Below, piece by piece: positions 54,757 to 64,000 of a DNA stretch of 64,000 nucleotides. Every line of letters begins with the position of its first letter. The first letter of the stretch is position 1. The position numbers and the translations under genes are program-made. The DNA comes from Valencia hispanica. Its lineage: Eukaryota; Chordata; Actinopteri; Cyprinodontiformes; Valenciidae. The DNA is taken from contig OY747722.1 in the NCBI GenBank assembly GCA_963556495.2, positions 21,956,001-22,020,000 of the forward strand, given 5' to 3'. Below the pieces are notes generated by a model. The model was not told the origin of the DNA. It did not search any database and saw only the letters and a list, made by a program, of their open reading frames with translations.

Positions 54757-55320
54757 TCCATCATGGGAGAAGAAGTGGAGATGGTTGAGGAATATAAATA
54801 CCTCGGAGTTCACCTTGACAACAGACTGGACTGGAGGCGCAACAGTGAAGCCGTCTACAAGAAGGGACAGAGCAGACTGTACTTCTTGAGGAAGCTTAGG
54901 TCCTTCAAGGTTTGCAGCAAGATGCTGCAGATCTTCTACAAGTCTGTTTTAGAGAGTGTGATCTCTTCAGCTGTCATCTGTTGGGGTAGCAGCATCAGAG
55001 CCAGGGATTTAAAAAGGCTAAACAACCTGATAAAGAAGGCTGGTTCTGTTCTTGGGACAACTGTGGAAAATCTGGAGATGATAATGCAAAGAAAGATTCT
55101 TCATAAAATCAAAAAAATTGAGCATCCTCTTCATGAGACAGTCATACAACAACAGAGCGTCTTCAGTCGGAGGCTTCTTCAGTTTCGCTGCAATACAGAC
55201 CGCTACAGGAAATCCTTCCTGCCCACAGCCATCATCATCTACAACAACTCCTTAAAGAATTAATTATATGAGCTATACCAACACTTAATTTCCCTTTGGG
55301 ATCAATAAAGTATTTTTGAA
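54757..55320 (+). mobile_element. 5'-truncated LINE 3' end with intact C-terminal ORF
   Basis: The open frame 54763-55263 (166 codons) is the C-terminal part of a LINE reverse-transcriptase protein: EEYKYLGVHLDNRLDWRRNS, VYKKGQSRLYFLRKLRSFKV, VISSAVICWGSSIRARDL and RRLLQFRCNTDRYRKSFLPT. The 3' end ccctttgggatcaataaagt-atttttgaatttg is the shared tail also seen at 15060-15285. The frame is uninterrupted, so the copy is fairly young, but it lacks the catalytic core. The clade is uncertain (jockey-like group, possibly Rex1). Confidence 0.8.
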
Positions 55321-56785
55321 TTTGGATTGAATTTTGAATCTCTTCAATAACAGGAAAGTTTTATTTTGTGCATTGGGGGTTCTGACTGTATTGAGTGACA
55401 GATCTATTACCTAAAAGAGAGATGAACATTTAAGTCAATTTTAGTACAACCTCTTTCAATAAATACCACAAAATACTGTGATAAAATGTTAGGTCTATTT
55501 TTAGCACAAGTTACAATGAGAAACATTTATTTTGAGGTTTACTTTTCAATATTGCAGCAATGTGGAGTACTATTTCAGCAATAAGAGAAAGATTTGCACT
55601 TTATTTGAAAAACAATATTTTGTTTCATTGTCTACAGCAGTCAACCCACAAAAATGCCTTCCTCCCAGTCGCTTTTTTAGTCACTGCTCTCTTCTTCAGC
55701 TTGACACAGTGTGTCCTACAGACCAAGAGAGATTGTGATGGGTTGACAGAAGAGTAGAGCCATACAGACTTACAGGAACAGAGTCAACAACATCAGTGTC
55801 TTGTGAAACTGAGCCTGAGTCAACTTATAAGCATCGTCCATCAGGACAGTGAGTAGGCTCACTGGTCTTAAACCACAGCAGGGCACCAGGGAAGCAGGCC
55901 AGCGCATCAGGTGCCAATGCTAAGTTACACATAACAGTATGACACGATGACTAGTTGTTCGAACAATAAGGAAGAACTGTTGGGTGCTCAGTGGCAGCTT
56001 TTCCCCACCGCGGTCGGTTATGTAAAACGTCTTTTCTGCACTGCTGGTGTGAAAACTCCCAATCTCACACTCCAGAAGCCAAGAGGCAGAACCTTGATTT
56101 AGGACATCATAAAAAACAGAATCTGAAATCATGCCATCAGAGCAGGGGTGCAATAGTTAGGGAGCTTACAGTCAAATTGGTCCAAAATTAGTTTCTATTG
56201 TGCACATTTTTGCAAATATTAAAAAGTCCTTTCCAGGCTGGCTGTAGCACATTCCTCTCTTTTTAATGTGCTGCAAGTAATATAACAGTTGTAGGTACTT
56301 GAATCTAACATGCATCCAACTCCCTCCTACTGGGCAGCAGCACACACACACACATACAGACTCGTAATGATTTTTAGCTATGGGGTGCCTAGCTTAACAT
56401 GCACAACAAACAGCTGCACCACAACAAATGATGGTTCCCATTTTGCAGACATGAATGGCACTATATCAATGCAGCATGTGCCTCAGAGAGATTGTTATGC
56501 TGGTGAAAGAAGCATCATGTGATTTAGCTGAAGGGCCTCAGACCAAACAGAGCAGCACAGCTTTCTACTAATGTGCATGTCAATGTGGGAGAAGTTTCCC
56601 ATTGACCTTGACCAGGTTTTCACCACCATTATTGGTGCTACTCTTCATAGATATAAGCTTGAAGGAATATAATTGGTAGTATTGTATGACCCTGTGTGAA
56701 TATGGTGAATGTAAGATGGAGTAGGTGTTAGTTTAGCATGAAGATTTTCTTCCTCTGGGAGTCTGTTACATAGTACCTATATTTA
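55321..56785. other. No recognisable feature
   Basis: No repeat family recognised apart from a short CA run (56340-56353). Small ORFs only. Confidence 0.4.
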
Positions 56786-56787
56786 CA

Positions 56788-58027
56788 GTACCTGGTAGGA
56801 TTATTCATACCCACTGAACATTTTAATATTTTACCATGTTACAACCAAAACTTTAAGGTATTTTTTGTAAAGGACTAAGAACAAGCGGGACCCAGAACTC
56901 AGGCCACAATCGAGGAAAGGTTAAATGACATTTATGTAAAATAATCTAGATGTACAAGATGATTTGGACGTTTCTTCTTAGGATCAGCTATCAGGGCAGA
57001 CTGCAAAAGAGACAGGAAGGTGAGTGACTCGCAAAACAAACAGGAGGTACTGTAGAAACGGTAAGTGGAGGGTTACCTGGCAGAGATGGTAACTCAGGAA
57101 GTCCTCTTCAGAGACTTGGACCTCGGCAAACTTGTAACTTTGGGGGATTGGTAAATGTCCCTTTACCTGGGATTGTTACACCAACAGGACAGTACAGAGG
57201 GGAATACTCTACATGCAGGACATTGGGACTGATGACTTAATTGAAAGGGGGAACTTTGGTAGTGGGGTTCGTTGATTTAAACCTACTGATCCTCTTCTCA
57301 GGGCAAACCATGAAAGACTCAGGGGTTGTAGTGTCAATAATACAATACTCAATGGCTGGGGAAATAGTCCAAGTTGGCAAAAGAGCAGGCAGAGAAGACG
57401 GAGTAGATCCAGAATTAGTTCGGCAATATTCAGGGTTCAAATATGTAAGACAAAGTTCTCAGTCAGAATCAGTTAGTCTTAGAAAAGACATGGAGCAGGC
57501 AAAGGCTATGGTCAGGAGACAGAAAACAAGTCAAGAGGTCAGATACAAGGCCATGGTACAGAATGCTCGAAGACTTGAAAAAGGTTGATGACAGGCAATC
57601 CCACAGTGGGAGAGTTATATACACAACAGAACAGATGGGAGCAATCAGCAGCCGTCAGGAGCTGGAGGGGCAGAGCAGGGGAGCAGCATAAAACATGTCA
57701 GGAACGGGGAAACATGTTTCATTTTTATTATATGTGACCCTGAATCACATGAGAATCTAAGTCAAGACTTGAACTCTCACCAACTGGAGCTATTTTGCAA
57801 AGAATGCTCTGTGGGTCTGCAAAGCTATGTGGAGATCTACCCCCAAAGACTTTAATACAATATGAATACAAGTGCAGATTTTTTTTTTTAAAGATATTTT
57901 AAAAATCTTATTTCCTTTTTGTCTTGACAAATATGCACCTCTGACCAATAAAATACCCTACGGTTTAGTTATAACATGAAAAATCGAATAACTACAAAGG
58001 GTAAATATTTTTGCAAAGCACAGTACA
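56788..58027 (+). mobile_element. Tc1 remnant whose core is replaced by an insert
   Basis: The left end reads tacagtacctggtaggatta and ttcatacccactgaac (56787 onward), then ttaccatgttacaaccaaaa. The right part resumes at about 57748 with gaatctaagtcaagacttga, gagctattttgcaaagaatg and ctgcaaagctatgtggagat. The right end is aatatttttgcaaagcacag-ta (to about 58027). Most of the transposase gene is absent; an unrelated 0.87-kb sequence occupies its place. Confidence 0.7.
56877..57745. repeat. Unclassified insert in the Tc1 remnant
   Basis: Starts actaagaacaagcgggaccc and ends near catgtcaggaacggggaaac. The style (caagcgggacccagaactca; gggagcaatcagcagccgtc) resembles antisense ends of fish LTR-type repeats. 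I cannot see direct repeats or a clear target duplication. Frames within it show no known domain. Confidence 0.35.
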
Positions 58028-58029
58028 CC

Positions 58030-59690
58030 ATTAATCTGACTTGTGTATTAAATAAGGCAGTAGTAAATACTTATAAAGGAATTTGTTCTTGTTGTCTTAA
58101 ATGAGATTTGATTAATCTTTGACCAGAAGCCCAAACAAGATTGTAAAACAGTTTTCACAGTCTGAGACTTATTTAAGAAAATAATTGAATAGAATAAAAT
58201 AATCATTTCTTGTCCCACAGAAGAAATATTCAGCTCCAACAACAGCAAAGTGACGGGTAATAGAAGTATTAGATTGACACAGGAAAAATATGAAAAACAG
58301 AATTAAGAATATGTGTACATTGAGGACAAAAATTACAAAACTAAAGTACTGTGCACTTATTAAGAATAAAAATTGCATACATATACAGGATAATTTAAAA
58401 ATATTTACAGAATGTGTATTTGTACATTTTTTTAAAACTAAGTCGTTTATGGAACTTGCAAAAAAGCAGTGAAAAGATTTTGGACAAACCTCACTGTACA
58501 GCAAGGAAACAATATGTTTTAAGGTTCACAACGCCAAGGGATTGCTTTTAAATCATAACGTGAAAAAAACATTATATTCTAAAACTAAAAAGACAAAAGT
58601 AAGAAACGGAGCAAATTTTAACTAACAGAAAATGTATTATTTGAATTTTTTCTATGTATTTTATTCTACCTTGTCTTAAAAATTATATATAATTAAGTAT
58701 TGCTGTTAACTGACCATAGCTAGCTGTTTGTCCAAATTCAGTTTGTACAATCCAAAGTTTAGAGATAGATAGAGAAGATAAGCAAACAACCAGATGGTAC
58801 ATTTAAACCAATTAAACGTTTTAGGAAGTAGAGTCTCAGATTAACTGATTAGTTCATTCCTGAGTCAATCTTGAGTCAATTTCTGTGACAAACGGATTCG
58901 ATTCAATATATAAAGTGTTTTTCGTTATATTATAAGCTATGCTAATTTATTCTAATTTTAGACTTCCTGCAAGATTTCATCTTTTTCCTCTTCACCTTGG
59001 ATTAGTAACTTTTTTAAACATGTCACCCATTTCTGAATCCTGAGTGAGAAACCTCCAGAGATAAAAAAAAAAAAAGCCAATGTCAGAAGAGATCAGTAAT
59101 GCTCGTTTCAGATTGACGTGTAGCAGACAAAAATGCTGCTGTAGCAGCGAAGTAGACTATGCTCCATCTGAGAGAGACTGAGGATGGAAAACTGCCTTTT
59201 GCAGAAACAGAAGTTGGGTCTGTGAAAGTAAACAGCCCACCTGACAGAAGTAAGGAACTCTTGCATGAGGGTTTAGGTGTTTAAAGTTGACGAATGAAAA
59301 GTAGTTCTGAGACTTTGAATCTTTCATTTTGTTTTTCTCTCAGATTAGCATTAGCATAAGTGTCAAAATCAACAAAACCCAGGTTCTTAGACTCCTGGGA
59401 GACAAAATGTTATAAATGTTCAAATCTTGTGATGGAAGTCACTCAGATTGTAAAAAGAATTAATATTTTAAACGAACATTCATAGCGTTTGATGTAGCTT
59501 ATCCACATAACACTATATTGGTTTTACATTCATGTTCAGGTAAGTAGAAGAGCCACAGTTGTGCACAAAAGACAGAAAACATTTAGTAGCCTGAACTAGT
59601 CAGTAAAGTGCAGATCCTATTAGGTGCATTCATCAACTTTCAGTACCAAGTCACGCTCTTAAAAGCAAAAGACACTGCAGCGAATCATCT
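58030..59690. other. AT-rich, no recognisable feature
   Basis: Low-complexity AT-rich stretch. A minus-strand AATAAA (about 58663-58668) lies roughly 1 kb below the candidate exon and could serve as its poly(A) signal. Confidence 0.35.
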
Positions 59691-59899
59691 CTAGTGACCA
59701 TTTGGTTTTGCTTTAAAGCGAGTGTAGTGACGATCAGGGGGCATCATGAATAAAGTGTGGAACTGCGTCATAGTCTGATTAGGAAGCATATTGTAGAGAG
59801 AGGAAGCCATAATGGTAGGATGACTAGGGCACTGGTGACGACTCCCATCTGGAACGAGGACTGACTCATGCTGATTTGCATATAAACTAAACTGAGGAA
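59691..59899 (-). CDS. Candidate terminal coding exon, unknown protein
   Basis: On the minus strand a strong acceptor (pyrimidine-rich cttgactgctgcactctgcc, then ttacag) ends at 59900. The next 209 bp are open to a TAG at 59691, giving PQFSLYANQHESVLVPDGSR, then HQCPSHPTIMASSLYNMLPN, QTMTQFHTLFMMPPDRHYTR and FKAKPNGH. Composition is Met/Pro/His/Gln-rich with no membrane segment or known motif, like the disordered end of a larger protein. I do not recognise it. It lies in repeat-free sequence. A second minus-strand frame upstream (60130-59921) may be an earlier exon or chance. No donor-linked partner exon is proven. Confidence 0.3.
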
Positions 59900-61245
59900 C
59901 TGTAAGGCAGAGTGCAGCAGTCAAGAGCGGTTGATCCTTATGATACATAAGCTTAGATTGTAAGTAAAAAATATTTGGATGTAGTCATTTGGGGCTGGTA
60001 AAACATCTTTGGCTACAGTGGAGTATTTTCCATAACATGATACGGATTGGTTCCAGTCAACAAGACCAAGTCCTTGAGACCAGATTGATTTCACTGCAGA
60101 CATTATGTTCTGAATGTTGCCAGAATCCACTTTTTTTTTGCTCCTGGTTTATGTAAAGCAGTGGCAACAATGATACCAAACCTACCCTTTGTTTACTTGC
60201 TTAAAACAATTTAGGATTCAAAGGGAGTTGTATGTAAGTTTTTCTGTGCTAACCCCATTAGGCTCAAATTGTTTTACCAGCACCACTGCTAAAACTTGAG
60301 CGATCAGTATCGCGTATTGTAAATCTGTTTCTGAAATAGGGGCTTTTCTGCGGGCAAAATTAGACAAATTCCTGCAACCTCTCTCTATCTCACCTATTTT
60401 TGTTCCTTCTGCAGAGTGACCGCAATTAAAAAGCCAGAAAATGACGGCAATAAACCTGCTCCTTTACTTGTTCTCCGAGGACAAGGTGTAATGGCACAAA
60501 AAACATCTATTTAGGCAGATGAGTATTGTTTTAATATACAGGCAAATTTGATAGAAGTAGCCTGGGCTCACTGGCCAAAGCACTTTTGATTAGATGACTT
60601 TATATGTGAGCTGTGTCTTTGAGAAGGTTGAGCTCCCTGCAGCTGATCCAAACTATTGATAAATTAAACAGGTTCCCTCCTAAAATGCGTTCATCTCATC
60701 CACTGCTAGAAAATTTGAATTTAAACTGATAGCAAAGGGCACACACATACAGCTTCATATTATGTCTCAGGCAGATAGGGAAGCTTCTAAAGATATTAAA
60801 GGTAATGAAAGTACAAAATGTATATGCTACTTCAAAAGCCTCTAAAAATAAGATTTTGTGTGTGGATTGTGTATTTTGGAGGGTTAAGGATGAGTGCCAA
60901 ACAATCCTAAATGCATTTTGGTTTACTTTTGTCACTGCAATATTTTCCTCTACATTAAATGCTGGTTTTGAAGATAACCTTTGCTTTTAAGTGGATGTCC
61001 AGTTTGGTGGAAAGGGGGACTTATTTCAGGGTCAGAAATGCACATAAAAGCTTCGCTAATACCCAGAGTTGTTGTTTACTGCACTGGGAGAAAGCAGCTG
61101 AACTTTTTTTCAAGGTTCGAAGCTTCTGGGTCTTTGATGCAGAAAAGATACGTTTAAACCTTTGCAGGCAACATGAAGGTACACAAGATGGACAAAATCC
61201 AGCACCTTACCAATGAAATAATTGCCCTCTTTTTAAAATTTGAAT
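59900..61245. other. Mostly unique sequence
   Basis: No repeat family recognised. Contains the uncertain upstream frame at 59921-60130 (minus). 60350-60680 is repeat-free and could be conserved non-coding sequence, unproven. Confidence 0.35.
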
Positions 61246-61249
61246 CTGA

Positions 61250-61728
61250 AATTTAAACTCGCGACTGACACCTGTGGCCAAAAAACTGAACTGTTCTTCC
61301 TTTCTGCTCGCTCTCGCAGCGCGCGCTCGTACGCCGGTCGCTCTCAATCTTCTATCTTTTTCGGGCACTTGTCAGGGGTTTAACTTTTTTTGCCTTATGT
61401 GGAGTTACTGTTGGTGTCAGAGTTGTCCTCTTCTGTGTATTCGCACAATCCATTGAACTGCTTGCGAGTGGTGACTACTGGTGGTGGCAGAGTGATCTGA
61501 AACATTTAACATGAACGCGCTTTACATCACATTCGCAGACAGCGCGGGAAAATCCGACCCGACAGAAAATAGAAAAAATTGGATACAGGCTTATAGGTGC
61601 ACCCACTGTGAGCTGACAAGGTGTCAGTATGCTCATCAGGAGATGTTTGAGTCACAAATGGTCAAATAAAAAGGCTATTGTTACATTTATTTTGGGAAAA
61701 AAGTTGCATATAGCCCCTTTAAAAATAA
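61250..61728. mobile_element. Probable MITE remnant
   Basis: The right end reads aaaaaagttgcatatagccc, c and TTTAA (to 61728), matching a common fish MITE end (caaaagttacatatagcacc form). The interior has a CpG-rich block (61300-61345: ctcgctctcgcagcgcgcgc, tcgtacgccggtcg) and cgactgacacctgtggcc near the left. The left terminus is not recognisable. Confidence 0.45.
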
Positions 61729-64000
61729 TTTCATTGGTGTATTTCAGAGAAACTCCACAAGCTGCCTCTGTAGTCGGTCATACAAGGTTCATTTTTGGAT
61801 GGCAGAGTTTTAATTCATTTGTCTTGTACAGGGCAATGGCTTGACCTTGTGGAGGGAGATTAATGAAGAGCTTTAGTGAAGATGAAGGCTATCAGGCACC
61901 ATGTTCCCTTCATTTAATAGAGCAAGAGTTTTACATAGCCAATTATGCCATTTGCATTCCGCTTGTAAGCACAGCTCTGTCAGGAGGAGCTCAATAAACT
62001 GTGGTGTATTTGCAGTACTAAAATATCATTGCCCTTTTGTTCTAGTTTTTATTTTAATTCCAGTTTAAATGGGCACAATAAATACATTAGTTGGGAATAA
62101 ACCTTTTTATCAGGGTCTATGGGAAATTGTGTCTTGGTTTGTACTTTTCTTAATGATTATTTCCCACTACCACCTGACTATGATGAGCTTAGAGAAAATT
62201 AATTTACATTACTGGGTGTGAAGTCATTGCATGGTGGGTATGAAACATTCCATGGGAGATGGTATCCTATAAAAATGGGTACAAAAAGGGTCAAAACTAT
62301 GAAGGTTGGTGTGCAGAAGGGCTAAAAAGACCAGCGAACCCTTTTTGTGGATTTGAAAAGGAACAGGACCTTTTGTACAAAGCATATATCAGTTATATAG
62401 CTATTGCCTTGGGGATGTTTTGTACCCATTTTGAAAATCGATGATTAACTAGGAGCAGATTATTTCTGCACATAGCCACTCAGAGACTTAAAGACATTCA
62501 ATTTAAGTACATTGGCCTCAGACATTTTGTTTCAATGGGTAGGACTATTGGAAAAAAATACCTGAATACATGAATAAAGGTATTCATAACCCCTAAGAAT
62601 GGAAGTATGGGAGTATAACCACCTTTTTGGAGTTTCATACATACCTAGGGGTGAACAGTAAATTGGCCCAAATAGAAATTAGATACAAAACAATTGGAAA
62701 TATGGTGTAAACAAAGTCCTGATTGATTATTTATTTACACAAGTTATCTATGATTTGAGCAATTTTATGACAATCTTTATAATCCATGATAAACCTGAAC
62801 TGCTATGAGAAACTAATGTGCAACGGCTTAAGCCAGTGGGTATGACAGGGTTTGCTTGTGGGCAAAGAATGGAAGGAGGTTGGAATAAAATGACATAGCC
62901 GACGTGGGCTGTTTTTGTTAGCCTTTTATGTTTTTAGTCTTGTATTAGCACTTTCCCTCCACATCTGGTTCTGTCTCATTTATATACTTAGTTATTAGAT
63001 ACCTAGATAAGTGCCATTGGTTCTTTGTCTCATGTCAAACCATTGTCCTTTGTTTTGCGAGCTCACGGCATGTCAACTCTAGTTTTGTTTTTCCTCCCTT
63101 AGCTTCACAATTTTGATTTATGTGACTGAACTTCCTGCCTTTGCGGTACCTTTTTGTTTCTTTATAAGAATAAAATGCATTGTGCCCTTCCCTCCCTGCC
63201 TGCCTCTGCAATCTAAATCTGCTCTCTCTCGCTGTCCAGTTTGACACATCTCATGACAATGTTTCATTTAAAGTCAAACGGGAGACCTCATGCAAGGGCT
63301 GACTGTCTGCATCTGTGTGTGGATGTGTGTGTGCTACTCTGCCGTTAAATGCTACTGTAAAAACGTCCACAGCCTTAACAGGCTTTTTGATCACAGGGTA
63401 CGGAGAGTAAAAGTGCAATTGTGAGCCATTACGACTCTTTACTGCAATTATTGTCAGCCAGGCTCTTTAAGTATAGCGCTCCTCTGTGCTGTTATGGGCC
63501 AAATACAGAGGGTAATTTTTGATTCACTAAAAACAGGACATAAAATTTTGATCTGTGGGGCACTTTAGTTTCACTATCCTGTCATGTGAAGGGGCCTAAA
63601 GAAAGTAATAGATGGTTGCTATACCAAGAGGACAGAGAGATCTGTAATAATCAATAAATGTGTAATTGGAAACTGTCAGTTAAATGTTTTAGTATCCCCA
63701 TCGCTAACGCTGCCTCTGGCATTTTTGACATTAGATAAAGCAATTTGATTCAAGCTTGTTTGATATACAAAAGCTATTTTCTATTGAAGCAGTGAAGCTC
63801 GGGTTTAAAATTAGGTGCATTTAAGGAGACAGGACACTTTTTGTCCACGAGTTAGTCTTGCACCCTTTTATACAAATGAATATTTTTTTAAGGATATGTA
63901 TTTTTTTATATCTTAATTTGAACTTTGTAGCCGTGTTCTATTTAAAACATGACATTAAGCACAAATGCTCCACTTCAAATATGAGACATAAAATAAAGAT
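61729..64000. other. Unique-looking sequence, no gene seen
   Basis: No transposon or exon that I can support. 61850-62010 and 63380-63490 are balanced in composition and repeat-free, so they are reasonable places to look for conserved non-coding elements. Small ORFs only. Confidence 0.35.

Noticed and set aside
1..64000. CRISPR arrays, bacterial operons, rRNA or free-standing tRNA genes
   Set aside because: None seen; the only tRNA-like pol III boxes belong to the SINE at 28600-28770.

Overview
This window reads as AT-rich, non-coding vertebrate DNA, almost certainly from a teleost fish. The evidence is the mix of repeats: several Tc1 families with the terminal and coding signatures typical of fish, L2/CR1-type LINEs ending in the fish tail aattgaattg, a tRNA-derived SINE, hAT, PIF/Harbinger-type and TTAA-target elements, and long CA and AT microsatellites. 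I could not identify any complete host gene. Three short stretches might be host exons: a possible terminal exon at 59691-59899 (minus strand), a hydrophobic 133-codon ORF at 38161-38562 (minus), and a weak candidate at 23388-23474 (plus).

Layout. 0.1-5.4 kb is one Tc1 element (139-5354) broken by two LINEs, one with its protein domains in a scrambled order. 6.6-7.6 kb is a Tc1 remnant split by an inverted-repeat MITE. 8.4-9.0 kb is a PIF/Harbinger-type MITE with a TAA target duplication. 9.6-11.9 kb is a hAT element with an exact 8-bp target duplication and a second hAT-like element inside it. 15-19 kb holds LINE and Tc1 remnants and a SINE. 20.7-22.5 kb is an L2-like LINE in minus orientation, a second L2 tail and a Tc1 fragment. 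24.1-25.1 kb is a Tc1 of the salmonid type with a retroinsert flanked by a 12-bp duplication. 26.6-29.6 kb is a long minus-strand LINE carrying a SINE. 29.7-32.9 kb is a three-level nest: Tc1, then an L2 LINE, then a 589-bp retroinsert. 34 and 37 kb hold Tc1 remnants. 39-40 kb is an LTR-like relic. 41.4-43.0 kb holds a THAP-domain relic and a TTAA-flanked MITE. 43.7-45.05 kb is a Tc1/mariner element with identical termini but a crippled transposase. 45.2-48.1 kb holds a broken Myb/SANT-like gene, a hAT C-terminus and a THAP first exon beside a promoter-like stretch. 49.7-51.2 kb is a Tc1 remnant. 51.9-53.4 kb is a complete-length Tc1/mariner element with identical termini. 54.8-58.0 kb holds a LINE 3' end and another Tc1 remnant. 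From about 58 to 64 kb the sequence is mostly unique.

The elements do not form a pathway. They record successive insertions: intact target duplications allow the relative order of many events to be read. Every transposase or reverse transcriptase I could examine is broken by frameshift, stop, deletion or loss of catalytic residues. I see no new biological system here. The most useful leads are the scrambled LINE, the well-preserved nested insertions, the THAP and Myb/SANT fragments, and the possible terminal exon near 59.8 kb. Family assignments come from recognition by eye, without database search.
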